Source of the DNA: Streptomyces tirandamycinicus
GTDB lineage: Bacteria > Actinomycetota > Actinomycetes > Streptomycetales > Streptomycetaceae
Assembly: GCF_003097515.1 (NCBI RefSeq)
Contig: NZ_CP029188.1
Coordinates: 1,426,001-1,490,000, forward strand
DNA: 64,000 nucleotides
Direction of reading: 5' to 3'
This document shows positions 9,072-17,922 of the stretch, piece after piece. A program made the translations under genes and the position numbers. The notes under the pieces were generated by a model that saw nothing but the letters and a program-made list of their open reading frames with translations, ran no database searches and had not been told where the DNA came from. The stretch's first letter is position 1. Every line of letters begins with the position of its first letter.

Positions 9072-9231
9072 GCGCCTCGGCCCTTGGGCCGGCTTCGGCG
9101 GGCCCCCGCTCGCGTGAACCCTCCCGGAACAAGCGGGAGGCGGACACAAATACGCCACAGAGCGGGGAACCCCGACAAGTACACCAATCTGCCGTCCTGT
9201 TGACGGCCGCCCGGGGAGACGAACGCCGCCC

Positions 9232-9930
9232 ATGAGCCAACGTACCCTGTTCGACTTGGCGTTGGCGGTCGCGGCGGGAGTGTACGTCGTCCTGGCCGTA
9301 CGGTGGCGGGTCCGTGCCCGTGCGGACCGGGCCGCCGCCGCGCATCTGGACGCGATGGAGATCGACCCGTACCACGCGCTCGCCACGGCCTGGTCCCCGA
9401 GCCGCACCGACCGGGCCGCAGCGGCCGAGCTGCTGCTGGCGGGCCTGATACAGGTGGACGAGGAGGGACACCTGTCGGTCACCGACGAGGGTGCCGATCC
9501 TGCCAGGGCACCGGAGCATCCGGTCCCGGCCAACCTGCTGACCAGCTTGCGCCGCAAGGGGTCTCCGGTGGGCCTGTACCAGTTGTACTGGAACACCGAG
9601 CAAAGCGGCGGTTCCGGCACTGGCAGCGGCCGAAGGCGCTGGCGGGGCCGAAGGCGGAGCAGTACCTCGACTTCCTGGTCCGAACGCTGGGTGCCGGCAC
9701 CCGGACACCTTGCGGGCTCGGGAGCAGCCGGCGTTCTGGCTGTCCAGGGAAGGCGACCCGGCCGGCGGCGCTGCGGCTCACCGAGGTGGGAGTGGCCGAC
9801 CGTACGACGGAGTTCGGGCCGGACCACCCCGACACCCTGTCCGCACGCGGTTCTGTGGTCCGGCATCGCCGGGCCGCCGGGGACCTGCCCGGGGCGATCG
9901 CCGACGCGCAAGTCCTCGTCGAGGACATGA
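9232..9930 (+). pseudogene. Membrane protein start running into foreign frame
   Basis: The first 130 codons look genuine: a membrane helix (LFDLALAVAAGVYVVLAV), a basic stretch, then a segment DPYHALATAWSPSRTD...AELLLAGLIQVDEEG...LSVTDEGAD. This recalls the small helical domain of TIGR04222-type streptomycete membrane proteins (tentative). From about 9605 the frame turns to Gly/Ser/Arg-rich nonsense while the adjacent frame encodes TPR-like protein, so the 3' part is lost or fused to the next remnant. Confidence 0.45.
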
Positions 9931-10283
9931 CCCGGGCGCTCGGACCCGACCATCGCGACACCCACGAGCAGCGGCGGTTTCTCACCTGCTTCCTGAGCGC
10001 GAACGGCGAGACGGCCGAGGCGGTCCGGCGGCTGACCGCCCTGTTCGCTGACGTGGAGGCCCTGGGTCCGACGCGGCAGAGCGACCTGCTGATCGTGCGG
10101 ACCTCCCTGGCCAGAGAGTTGGAGCGCAACGGCGACCTCACGGGCGCCCTGGCCCCCGTGGAGAGGGAGATCGCCGCCGAACGGTCGACCATCTACGGCA
10201 TCGACGAGAACCTCGGTCAGCACCCACTCCACCGCCTGGAGGGCTGGCGCGACCAGCTCGCCGCCGGGGTGCGCCGGAAGTGA
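9646..10283 (+). pseudogene. Frameshifted TPR-protein C-terminal remnant
   Basis: The end of this stretch is typical TPR sequence (RTTEFGPDHPDTLSARG, RALGPDHRDTHEQ, ELERNGDLTGALAPVERE). Near 9697 the repeat needs one extra base to restore the expected GHPDTLRAREQPAFWLSREG, and near 9765 the original frame resumes, so two compensating indels scramble about 23 codons. It has no start of its own and is joined to the preceding membrane-protein remnant. It resembles the tetratricopeptide repeats of actinobacterial signalling proteins. Confidence 0.55.
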
Positions 10284-10584
10284 CAGCAGCCATGATTACA
10301 TCAGCGGCATACACCGGCAGCGTCATATTCGCACGACTGTTAAGCGCTACGCAGTCCGCAAGCGGGGTGCCGGCGACGGCCACGCGACGCCGCGGCGGCC
10401 CGACATGATCGCCGGCCGAGCGTCGGCCGCAGATGGATGGCGAAGTGCGCGTCGACCCCGGGCGAGTGCCCACGAGAGCGAGAAGCTGTCCGCTCCGGCG
10501 GCAAGCCGCTCCCCGGCCGACTCCGCCGGCTGCACGCCCGACGATCGCATCACGGTGGCGCCGGCCCGGCAGCGACCCCTGAGA

Positions 10585-10600
10585 GTTTGGCCAGCCAAAC
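10585..10600. promoter_or_regulatory. Perfect 16-bp palindrome
   Basis: GTTTGGC and GCCAAAC arms flank a CA centre. It lies about 220 bases from the tRNA gene promoter side and within no gene. It could be an orphan operator; no neighbouring regulator points to it. Confidence 0.35.
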
Positions 10601-10661
10601 CGGCATTTCGGATGCGGCGCGGGTCCCTTGAACGGGACCCTGGATCTTGGCCTGAGGGAGT

Positions 10662-10699
10662 GAACGGGGGTCGCCACCCACGAGTGGTGCCCCCCGTTC
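10662..10699 (+). terminator. Intrinsic terminator-like hairpin
   Basis: Nine-base stem GAACGGGGG/CCCCCGTTC extended by an inner CCAC/GTGG stem, followed within four bases by TTTT on the + strand. No intact + strand gene precedes it directly; it may also shape the 3' end of the tRNA transcript on the other strand. Confidence 0.55.
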
Positions 10700-10741
10700 T
10701 CGCGTTTTCGCAGGTAGAAACGATCCTGCACACCACTGTTG

Positions 10742-10818
10742 TGGTGGGGCGGGTGGGACTCGAACCCACGGCCGACGGATTATGAGTCCGCTGCTCTAAC
10801 CGGCTGAGCTACCGCCCC
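10742..10818 (-). tRNA. tRNA with CAT anticodon (Met or Ile2)
   Basis: A complete cloverleaf reads on the minus strand: acceptor GGGGCGG/CCGCCCC, D arm with AGCTCAG, anticodon loop CTCATAA, T arm GTGGGTTCGAGTCCCAC, discriminator A and an encoded CCA (10742-10744). The CAT anticodon fits elongator tRNA-Met or the lysidine-modified isoleucine tRNA for AUA codons; sequence reading alone cannot settle which. It is not the initiator, which lacks a paired first acceptor base. Confidence 0.93.
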
Positions 10819-10994
10819 CAACGGCGCGTCGCGCACACATGTGCGCGCCGTCTGCCGCAGCATAGCCGCTCATACGATCTCCTGCTTCGGATGGTCGGCA
10901 ACGCCACGATCATGGAGACGGTGATGCCTGCCCGCGCGGTTCCCCGGGCGGCGACATGAAAAAGGACCCCCGAGGGGTCCCTCTTCCGCTTCCG

Positions 10995-11067
10995 CTCCCC
11001 CGGCTGGACTCGAACCAGCAACCCTCCGGTTAACAGCCGAATGCTCTGCCAATTGAGCTACAGGGGA
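10995..11067 (-). tRNA. tRNA-Asn (GTT)
   Basis: Acceptor TCCCCTG pairs with CGGGGGA (one G-T wobble), D arm TAGCTCAATTGGCAGAGC, anticodon loop CTGTTAA giving GTT, T arm GCTGGTTCGAGTCCAGC, discriminator G. CCA is not encoded. It lies five bases from a second, near-identical tRNA-Asn and the two are probably cotranscribed. Confidence 0.95.
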
Positions 11068-11072
11068 TCGCG

Positions 11073-11145
11073 CTCCCCCGACTGGACTCGAACCAGTAAC
11101 CTGCCGGTTAACAGCCGGCTGCTCTGCCAATTGAGCTACAGGGGA
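11073..11145 (-). tRNA. tRNA-Asn (GTT), second copy
   Basis: Same cloverleaf as the neighbouring tRNA-Asn, with changes in the anticodon and T stems (ACTGGTTCGAGTCCAGT). Anticodon GTT. Being upstream on the minus strand, it is the first gene of the pair. Confidence 0.95.
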
Positions 11146-11396
11146 TTGCCGCGTGTGCACCGAACGTACCCACCCCGGGCGTTCCCGGGCGGCGCTCGCT
11201 CGCTGCGACACATACATTAGCGCAAGCAGGGGGGTGCTCCGCCAATCGGTTCCCCCCGGTGACCACGCGGTGAGCTCCGGGCGGCGCCCGGGGTGATCGC
11301 AGGGTGATCTCGGGGCCGTGCGGGTAGGCGAGCACCACAGCCTCACGGTCCGTATCGAATCGGCGTCGGTGTCGGCGCCTGCGAAGGGTGGCAGCC

Positions 11397-11696
11397 ATGC
11401 GCTACCGGCTCACGTTCATGGCCGGACTCGGTGTGGGATACGTGCTCGGCGCCCGGGCCGGGCATGAGCGCTACGAGCAGATGAAGAAGGCGGCACGGGA
11501 GTTCGCGCAGAACCCCGCCGTGCGGAACGCGGCGGAGTCCGCCGCGCTGTCCGGCCGCGAGATGGCGGGCAAGGCGCTGCACGTGGTGAGTGACAAGGTC
11601 GGCGACCGGATGCCCGACGCGGTGGCCGAGCGGGTGCGGTCGCTCCGGGAACGGCGTCAGGGCGGCGAGGACGACTGGGGCACGAGCAATACCTAG
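11397..11696 (+). CDS. YtxH-like small membrane protein
   Basis: 99 residues. The N-terminus MRYRLTFMAGLGVGYVLGAR is a short glycine-zipper membrane helix ending in an Arg-Ala-Gly turn, the hallmark of YtxH-like proteins. The rest is a charged amphipathic helix (RYEQMKKAAREFAQNPAVRN, RMPDAVAERVRSLRER). The ATG at 11397 has GAAGGG eight bases upstream; an ATG three codons earlier is less likely. Such proteins are common in streptomycetes and their function is unknown. A strong terminator follows. Confidence 0.8.
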   Translation: MRYRLTFMAGLGVGYVLGARAGHERYEQMKKAAREFAQNPAVRNAAESAALSGREMAGKALHVVSDKVGDRMPDAVAERVRSLRERRQGGEDDWGTSNT

Positions 11697-11730
11697 TCGT
11701 CCGCGCCGAGCTCCGGTTCCGTGCAGGCCC

Positions 11731-11758
11731 GAGCCCCGCGCCCACCGGCGCGGGGCTC
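11731..11758. terminator. Terminator hairpin after YtxH-like gene
   Basis: Twelve-base perfect stem GAGCCCCGCGCC/GGCGCGGGGCTC with a CACC loop, 34 bases after the stop codon. No U-tract, as is usual for high-GC actinomycetes. Confidence 0.7.
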
Positions 11759-11999
11759 ACCTCGTGAGGCGGGCGTACCGGGAGGTACCAGGCTCCCCCG
11801 GTCCTGCGCGCGGGCCGTCTCCCGATCCGGCGGCTGACCCGGCCGCCGGTGCCGGCGGGCCGGACGGCGCCGGGCACGACGCGCCGGCTCCCCGGTCCCC
11901 GGCCGCGCGCGGCGCCCGCGGGCGCGGCCCGTCCGGCCCCCGCTCCGTTCGACGGCCCTCGGCGGTGGGAGTGCCGTGCGTGCGGCAGAATCTCAGGGC

Positions 12000-13439
12000 A
12001 TGGGGATAGTTGCCGGGCTGGACAGTTCGTCCGCATTCACTCGCATCGTCGTCTGCGACGCGGACACGGGCGCCGTACTGCGCCAGGGGTACGCGCCGCA
12101 TCCCGTCGAGGCCAAGGCCACGGACGTCGATCCGCAGGCGTGGCTGCTGTCGCTGGGCGAGGCCGCCGCCGGGGGGCTGCTCGAAGGTGTGCAGGCCATC
12201 GGAGTGTCCGCGCAGCAGCACGGACTGGTTCCGCTGGACTCGTCCGGCGCGCCGGTGCGGCCCGCGATGGTCGGCAACGACAAGCGGGCGCAGGCCGCGG
12301 CCGCCGATCTGGTCGAGGCGTTCGGCGGGCGGCAGGCGTGGGCCGAGGCCGTCGGCTCCGTGCCCCAGGCCGGGCTGCCCGTGTCGAAGCTGCGCTGGCT
12401 GGCGCGGACCGAACCGGAGGCGGCCCGGCGCACCTCGCTGGTGCTCCAGCCGCACGACTGGCTGGTGTGGCAGCTCCTGGGCCGGCCGGCGCGGCGGACG
12501 ACCGACCGGGGTGCCGCGTCCGCGACCGGGTACTGGTCCGCGGGCACCGGCTCGTACCGCCCCGATCTCGTCGAGCTCGCGCTCGGCCACCAGGCGGCGC
12601 TGCCCGAGGTGCTGGGGCCGGCCGACGCCGCCGGGACGACGCCGGAAGGCCTGCTGATCTCGGCCGGCACCGGCGAGACCATGGCGGCCGCGTTCGGGCT
12701 GGGCCTCGGCACGGGCGACGCGGTGGTGTCCCTCGGAGCCACCGGTTCCGTCATGGCGATCCACCACGAGGCGCTCGCGGACCCCTCCGGAATGATCACG
12801 TCGTTCGCCGACGCCACCGGGATGCATCTGCCGGTCGTACACACGCTGAATGCGGTACGGGCGCTGCGCGGCACCGCCGAGATGCTCGGCGTGGAGGATC
12901 TCTCCGAGCTGTCCGCGCTGGCCATGAAGTCCACCCCGGGAGCCTCCGGCCTGGTCCTGCTCCCCTATCTGGAGGGCGAGCGCACCCCGCATCTGCCGCA
13001 CACCGCGGGCACCCTGACCGGGCTGCGGCGCGAGTCGATGAAGCCCGAGCATCTGGCGCGTGCCGCGTTCGAGGGCATGCTGTGCTCGCTCGCGGACGCG
13101 CTGGACGTCCTCCGCGGCCGGGGTGTGGCGGTGCGCCGGGTGTTCCTGCTGGGGCAGGCCGCGGAGCTGCCGGCGGTCCAGGCGGGCGCCCCCGCGATCT
13201 TCGCCGCGCAGGTCGTGGTGCCGCAGCCGGCCGACTACGCGGCGCTGGGCGCGGCCCGGCAGGCGGCGTGGGCGCTCGGCGCGGCGCAGGGGACGCTGGC
13301 CCCGCACGCCCCGCCGTCCTGGCGGGGCGCGGCGGCGCAGGTCTTCGAGGCGGGTGAGGAGCTCGCCGTCGGCCAGGCCGTGCGCCAGCAGTACGCGGCG
13401 ACGCGCGAGCAGATCCACCCGGGGGCGTTCAACCCCTGA
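12000..13439 (+). CDS. xylB: Xylulokinase, FGGY sugar kinase family
   Basis: 479 residues, normal for the family. It phosphorylates D-xylulose to xylulose 5-phosphate for the pentose phosphate pathway. The N-terminal nucleotide-binding segment reads MGIVAGLDSSSAFTRIVV, and SAQQHGLVPLD corresponds to the substrate-loop motif (usually GQMHG). SLGATGSVMAIHHEA and PYLEGERTPHLP are typical of the C-terminal half. The late ATP-site motif, usually GGGAxSxxW, is degenerate here (LLGQAAELPAVQ), so substrate or activity may differ. The start at 12000 begins the conserved domain; the ATG eight codons earlier lacks support. No xylA or xylose transporter adjoins it. Confidence 0.82.
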   Translation: MGIVAGLDSSSAFTRIVVCDADTGAVLRQGYAPHPVEAKATDVDPQAWLLSLGEAAAGGLLEGVQAIGVSAQQHGLVPLDSSGAPVRPAMVGNDKRAQAAAADLVEAFGGRQAWAEAVGSVPQAGLPVSKLRWLARTEPEAARRTSLVLQPHDWLVWQLLGRPARRTTDRGAASATGYWSAGTGSYRPDLVELALGHQAALPEVLGPADAAGTTPEGLLISAGTGETMAAAFGLGLGTGDAVVSLGATGSVMAIHHEALADPSGMITSFADATGMHLPVVHTLNAVRALRGTAEMLGVEDLSELSALAMKSTPGASGLVLLPYLEGERTPHLPHTAGTLTGLRRESMKPEHLARAAFEGMLCSLADALDVLRGRGVAVRRVFLLGQAAELPAVQAGAPAIFAAQVVVPQPADYAALGAARQAAWALGAAQGTLAPHAPPSWRGAAAQVFEAGEELAVGQAVRQQYAATREQIHPGAFNP

Positions 13440-13746
13440 CCGGTGCTGCCGCTGCGGCCGGTTGACGGCCCGACCGCGGCCGGTCCTCGCGTCCGCGCCG
13501 GGGGATCCGGTCCCCTCCGCGTACCGCCACCCGCTCCCAGCGGCCCGTCCGCCCCGACCGGGGCGTGCGCGACCTGCGCTCCCGCCCGGTCCGGGTGCCC
13601 GGACGCGGGGTGCGGACGCCGGGTGCCCGGACGCCGTCCACGCGGGCGTTCTTGACCGGGGCTTGGCCAAAACCCTTGGGCGCCCGGCGGCCCGGTACCG
13701 GAGTATGGGGGCGAATCCGCGAAGGCCCCCGAACCGAGAGACAGCC

Positions 13747-15480
13747 GTGCTCATACGACTCCTCCGGACGTTCCTGCGTCCCCACCGGCAAGCGATCACC
13801 CTGCTGGTGACGCTGCAGCTGCTGCAGACCAGTGCCACCCTCTACCTGCCCACGCTGAACGCGGACATCATCGACAACGGTGTCGTACGGGGGGACACCG
13901 GCTACATCCTGACGTTCGGCCTGCTGATGACCGGCATCAGCCTCGTGCAGGTCGTGTGCAGCATCGGGGCCGTGTACTACGGCGCGCGGACCGCCGCCGC
14001 GCTCGGACGGGACGTGCGGGCCGCGGTGTTCGACCGGGTCCAGTCGTTCTCGGCGCGCGAGGTGGGGCACTTCGGCGCAGCGTCCCTGATCACCCGGACG
14101 ACCAACGACGTCCAGCAGGTGCAGATGCTGGTGCTGATGGCGTTCACGCTGATGGTCTCCGCGCCGATCATGTGCGTCGGCGGCATCGTGCTGGCCCTGT
14201 CCCTGGACGTTCCGCTGTCGGCGGTGCTGCTCGCGGTCGTGCCGGTCCTGGGCGTCTCGGTGTCGCTGATCGTCAGGAGGATGCGGCCGCTGTTCCGGAC
14301 CGTGCAGGAGCGGCTCGACACGGTCAACCGGGTCCTGCGGGAGCAGATCACCGGCAACCGCGTGATCAGGGCCTTCGTGAAGGACGCCTACGAGGCGGGG
14401 CGGTTCCGCCGGTCGAACGCCGAACTGACGGAGGTGTCGATGGCGACGGGCCGGCTGATGGCGCTGATGTTCCCCATCGTGATGACCGTCGTGAACGTGT
14501 CGAGCGTCGCCGTCGTCTGGTTCGGCGCCCATCGCATCGACAGCGGCGGAATGCAGATCGGCGCCCTCACCGCCTTCCTCGCCTATCTGATGCAGATCGT
14601 GATGGCCGTGATGATGGCCACCTTCATGTTCATGATGGTGCCGCGCGCCGAGGTCTGCGCCGAGCGCATCGCGGAGGTCCTGGCGACCGAGTCGAGTGTG
14701 GTGCCGCCGCTCGCCCCCGTCCGCGAGACGGCGCGGCACGGCCGTCTGGAGGTCCGCGGCGCCGACTTCCGCTACCCGGGCGCGGAGCAGCCCGTGCTGC
14801 ACGGGGTGGATCTGGTGGCCCGGCCCGGGGAGACGACCGCGATCATCGGCTCGACGGGCAGCGGCAAGTCGACCCTGCTGGGGCTGGTTCCGCGGCTGTT
14901 CGACGTCACCGGCGGCGAGGTCCTCGTGGGCGGTGTCGACGTACGGGAGCTGGATCCGGCGCTGATGGCACGGATCGTGGGGCTGGTGCCGCAGAAGCCG
15001 TACCTCTTCTCGGGAACGGTCGCGACGAACCTGCGCTACGGGAATCCGGAGGCGACCGACGAGGAGCTGTGGCGGGCGCTGGAGGTCGCGCAGGCCGCGG
15101 ACTTCGTGCGGGAGCTGGACGGCGGGCTCGACGCGCCCGTCGCCCAGGGCGGCACGAACGTGTCGGGCGGCCAGCGGCAGCGGCTCGCGATCGCGCGCAC
15201 GCTGGTGCAGCGGCCGGAGATCTATCTGTTCGACGACTCCTTCTCCGCGCTGGACTACGCGACCGACGCGGCGCTGCGCGGCGCTCTGGCGCTGGAGACG
15301 GCCGAGTCGACGGTCGTGATCGTCGCGCAGCGGGTGGCGACCATCCGCGACGCCGACCGGATCGTGGTCCTCGACGAGGGGCGGGTCGTCGCCACGGGCC
15401 GCCATCACGAGCTGATGGACGGCAGCGAGACGTACCGGGAGATCGTCCTCTCCCAGCTGACAGAGGCGGAGGCTGCCTGA
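13747..15480 (+). CDS. ABC exporter half-transporter, degenerate-site subunit
   Basis: 577 residues: six-helix membrane domain, then a nucleotide-binding domain with Walker A GSTGSGKST near residue 372, Q-loop VPQKPYLFSG, signature VSGGQRQR and Walker B IYLFDDSFSALD. The catalytic glutamate after Walker B is Asp, as in the non-hydrolysing site of heterodimeric exporters. The GTG at 13747 has GAGAG six bases upstream; an ATG at 13705 is possible but unsupported. The stop overlaps the next gene by one base (TGATG), so the two subunits are translationally coupled. The exported substrate is unknown; multidrug or lipid export is typical. Confidence 0.9.
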   Translation: MLIRLLRTFLRPHRQAITLLVTLQLLQTSATLYLPTLNADIIDNGVVRGDTGYILTFGLLMTGISLVQVVCSIGAVYYGARTAAALGRDVRAAVFDRVQSFSAREVGHFGAASLITRTTNDVQQVQMLVLMAFTLMVSAPIMCVGGIVLALSLDVPLSAVLLAVVPVLGVSVSLIVRRMRPLFRTVQERLDTVNRVLREQITGNRVIRAFVKDAYEAGRFRRSNAELTEVSMATGRLMALMFPIVMTVVNVSSVAVVWFGAHRIDSGGMQIGALTAFLAYLMQIVMAVMMATFMFMMVPRAEVCAERIAEVLATESSVVPPLAPVRETARHGRLEVRGADFRYPGAEQPVLHGVDLVARPGETTAIIGSTGSGKSTLLGLVPRLFDVTGGEVLVGGVDVRELDPALMARIVGLVPQKPYLFSGTVATNLRYGNPEATDEELWRALEVAQAADFVRELDGGLDAPVAQGGTNVSGGQRQRLAIARTLVQRPEIYLFDDSFSALDYATDAALRGALALETAESTVVIVAQRVATIRDADRIVVLDEGRVVATGRHHELMDGSETYREIVLSQLTEAEAA

Positions 15481-17405
15481 TGGCCGGTCCTGGTGGACGC
15501 ATGATGATGGGCCAGTCCGGCGAGCGGAGCATGGACTTCAGGGGCTCGGGGCGGCGGCTGCTGCGGCAGCTGCTGCCGGAGAAGGGGGCCCTGTGGCTGA
15601 TGGTCACGGCGGGGGTGCTGGGCGTGGGGCTGTCGGTGGCCGGCCCGTGGATCCTGGGCAAGGCCACCGATCTGGTGTTCGCGGGCGTCGTGGGGCGGGA
15701 GATGCCGGCCGGGCTGTCCCGGGACCAGGCCGTCGAGGCGCTGCGTGAGCGCGGTGACGGAGGCCTGGCGGACATGCTGTCCGCGGTGGACTTCACCCCC
15801 GGCCGGGGCATCGACTTCACGGCCGTCGGCGGGGTGCTGCTCGTGGCGCTCGCGGTGTTCGCGGCCGCGGGCCTGCTGATGCTGGTGTCGACGCGGGCGT
15901 CGACCCGGGTCATCAACCGGACCGTGTACCGGATGCGCGAGGACGTGCAGGCGAAGCTGGCGCGGCTGCCGCTGTCGTACTTCGACAAGGCCAGGCGCGG
16001 TGAGGTGCTGAGCCGGGCGACGAACGACATCGACAACATCTCGCAGACCATGCAGCAGTCGATGGGCCAGCTCATCAACTCCCTGCTGACGATCGTCGGT
16101 GTGCTGGCGATGATGTTCTGGATCTCGCCGCTGCTGGCCCTGGTCGCGCTGGTGACCGTGCCGCTCTCGGTGGCGGTGGCCGCGAGGGTCGGCAAGCGTT
16201 CCCAGCCGCAGTTCGTCCGGCAGTGGCAGTCCACGGGCCGGCTCAACGCGCATGTCGAGGAGATGTACACCGGCCACACGCTGGTGAAGGTCTTCGGGCG
16301 GCAGGGGCAGTCGGCGCAGGAGTTCGCCGAGCAGAACGAGGCGCTGTACGAGGCGGGATTCCGGGCGCAGTTCGGCAGCGGCGTCATGCAGCCGCTGATG
16401 TACTTCGTGTCCAACCTCAACTATGTGCTGGTGGCCGTCGTCGGCGGACTGCGGGTCGCGTCCGGCACGCTGTCGATCGGCGACGTGCAGGCGTTCATCC
16501 AGTACTCACGGCAGTTCTCGATGCCGCTGACGCAGGTGGCGTCGATGGCGAACCTGGTGCAGTCCGGGGTGGCGTCCGCCGAGCGGATCTTCGACCTGCT
16601 GGACGCCGAGGAGCAGGCCGCCGACCCGGTCCGCGGGGCCCGCCCCGGGGAACCGCGGGGCGCGGTCGCGCTGGAGAAGGTGTCCTTCCGGTACGACCCG
16701 CTGAAGCCGCTGATCGAGGATCTGTCGCTGACGGTCGAGCCGGGCCAGAAGGTCGCGATCGTCGGCCCGACCGGGGCGGGCAAGACGACACTGGTCAATC
16801 TGCTGATGCGCTTCTACGAGGTGACCGGCGGCCGGATCACCCTGGACGGGGTCGACGCGGCCGCGATGTCCCGGGACGACCTGCGCGCCGGGATCGGGAT
16901 GGTGCTGCAGGACACCTGGCTGTTCGGCGGCACGATAGCGGAGAACATCGCCTACGGCGCCTCCCGCGAGGTCACCCGGGAGGAGATCGAGGAGGCGGCG
17001 CGGGCGGCCCACGCCGACCGCTTCGTGCGGACCCTTCCCGACGGCTACGACACGGTCGTCGACGACGAGGGGTCCGGTGTCAGCGCCGGTGAGAAGCAGC
17101 TGGTCACCATTGCCCGGGCGTTCCTGTCCGACCCGGCGATCCTGGTGCTGGACGAGGCCACCAGCTCGGTCGACACCCGCACCGAGGTGCTGATCCAGAA
17201 GGCGATGGCCCGGCTCGCGCAGGGCCGCACGTCGTTCGTGATCGCGCACCGGCTCTCCACCGTCAGGGACGCGGACGTGATCCTGGTGATGGAGAACGGC
17301 TCGATCGTCGAGCAGGGCACGCACGAGGAACTGCTGCCGGCGGGGGGTGCGTACGCGCGGCTGTACGCGGCGCAGTTCGCGCAGGCGGTCGCCGAGGTCG
17401 ACTGA
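15480..17405 (+). CDS. ABC exporter half-transporter, catalytic subunit
   Basis: 641 residues. A Met/Gly-rich N-terminus leads to the membrane domain, with an extra soluble insertion near residues 65-115 (SRDQAVEALRERGDGG) between the first helices. Nucleotide-binding motifs are Walker A GPTGAGKTT, Q-loop VLQDTWLFGG, an altered signature VSAGEKQ instead of LSGGQ, and Walker B ILVLDEATSSVD with the catalytic Glu. The altered signature here and the Asp in the partner place one canonical and one degenerate ATP site in the heterodimer, as in BmrCD/TM287-288-type exporters. It starts on the partner's stop codon. Confidence 0.92.
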   Translation: MAGPGGRMMMGQSGERSMDFRGSGRRLLRQLLPEKGALWLMVTAGVLGVGLSVAGPWILGKATDLVFAGVVGREMPAGLSRDQAVEALRERGDGGLADMLSAVDFTPGRGIDFTAVGGVLLVALAVFAAAGLLMLVSTRASTRVINRTVYRMREDVQAKLARLPLSYFDKARRGEVLSRATNDIDNISQTMQQSMGQLINSLLTIVGVLAMMFWISPLLALVALVTVPLSVAVAARVGKRSQPQFVRQWQSTGRLNAHVEEMYTGHTLVKVFGRQGQSAQEFAEQNEALYEAGFRAQFGSGVMQPLMYFVSNLNYVLVAVVGGLRVASGTLSIGDVQAFIQYSRQFSMPLTQVASMANLVQSGVASAERIFDLLDAEEQAADPVRGARPGEPRGAVALEKVSFRYDPLKPLIEDLSLTVEPGQKVAIVGPTGAGKTTLVNLLMRFYEVTGGRITLDGVDAAAMSRDDLRAGIGMVLQDTWLFGGTIAENIAYGASREVTREEIEEAARAAHADRFVRTLPDGYDTVVDDEGSGVSAGEKQLVTIARAFLSDPAILVLDEATSSVDTRTEVLIQKAMARLAQGRTSFVIAHRLSTVRDADVILVMENGSIVEQGTHEELLPAGGAYARLYAAQFAQAVAEVD

Positions 17406-17496
17406 GCCGGCGCCGGGCGGCGAGCGGCCGGGGCCCCGGGGGTGAGGTTCGGCCCCGGGCCCCGGGGGGCTCGGCCACGGGGGCGGGAGCGGGGAG

Positions 17497-17766
17497 CAGT
17501 CCTTCCGCGAGCGTTTCCGCCGCGAGGCCCAGGCCGTCGCCAAGCTGTCCCACTTGAACATCGTGTCCGTCTTCGACACGGGTGAGGACGCCGTGACGTT
17601 CGGCGGCTCCGCGGAGGACGGCACCCTGATGCCGTACATCGTCATGGAGTACGTGGAGGGTAGGCCGCTCGGCTCCGTTCTCCAGGAGGACATACGCCAG
17701 TTCGGCGCGATGCCGGCCGACAAGGCGCTCCAGGTGACCGCCGACGTGCTGGCGGCTCTGGAGGCC
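17497..17766 (+). pseudogene. Internal fragment of a Ser/Thr protein kinase
   Basis: Ninety codons read RERFRREAQAVAKLSHLNIV, then FDTGED, PYIVMEYVEGRPLGSVL and a helix ending VLAALEA. This is the N-lobe and hinge of a PknB-like kinase, from after the ATP-binding lysine to just before the HRDIKP catalytic loop. Both ends are missing, with no start or catalytic motif, so it is an inactive remnant between the ABC operon and a broken acetyltransferase. It is not a copy of the kinase at 1933 (different hinge). Confidence 0.75.
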
Positions 17767-17922
17767 AGGGGACAACCGGGCCCGCGGGGCCGGGGCGTCG
17801 GGCCGCATGGCCGCGCCGCCGCCGACCGCGCCGCCGGGCCGACGGCCGGGCCGCACCGCCAGCCGGCGCCTGGGACCCTGGGACCAGCCGGGGCCGTGGA
17901 CCCCCGGGAGCGGCACGCGCCC

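Larger units (their letters stand above)
10284..10741. other. Intergenic region with palindrome and hairpins
   Basis: No convincing gene. It contains a perfect 16-base palindrome (10585-10600), a small hairpin GGGTCCC/GGGACCC (10621-10640) and a terminator-like hairpin (10662-10699). A relatively AT-rich stretch at 10285-10350 may hold a promoter, but I cannot assign one. Confidence 0.5.

Noticed and set aside
4893..10283. A biosynthetic gene cluster controlled by the LAL regulator
   Set aside because: No synthase, tailoring or export genes lie beside it; the neighbours are a WD40 protein and remnants.
10742..11145. A prophage or integrative element attached at the tRNA genes
   Set aside because: No integrase gene and no second copy of a tRNA 3' end were seen in the window.
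13956..15479. Very long + frame continuing upstream of the second ABC subunit
   Set aside because: It is the shadow of the first ABC subunit gene; its translation is Arg/Gly-rich and lacks motifs.
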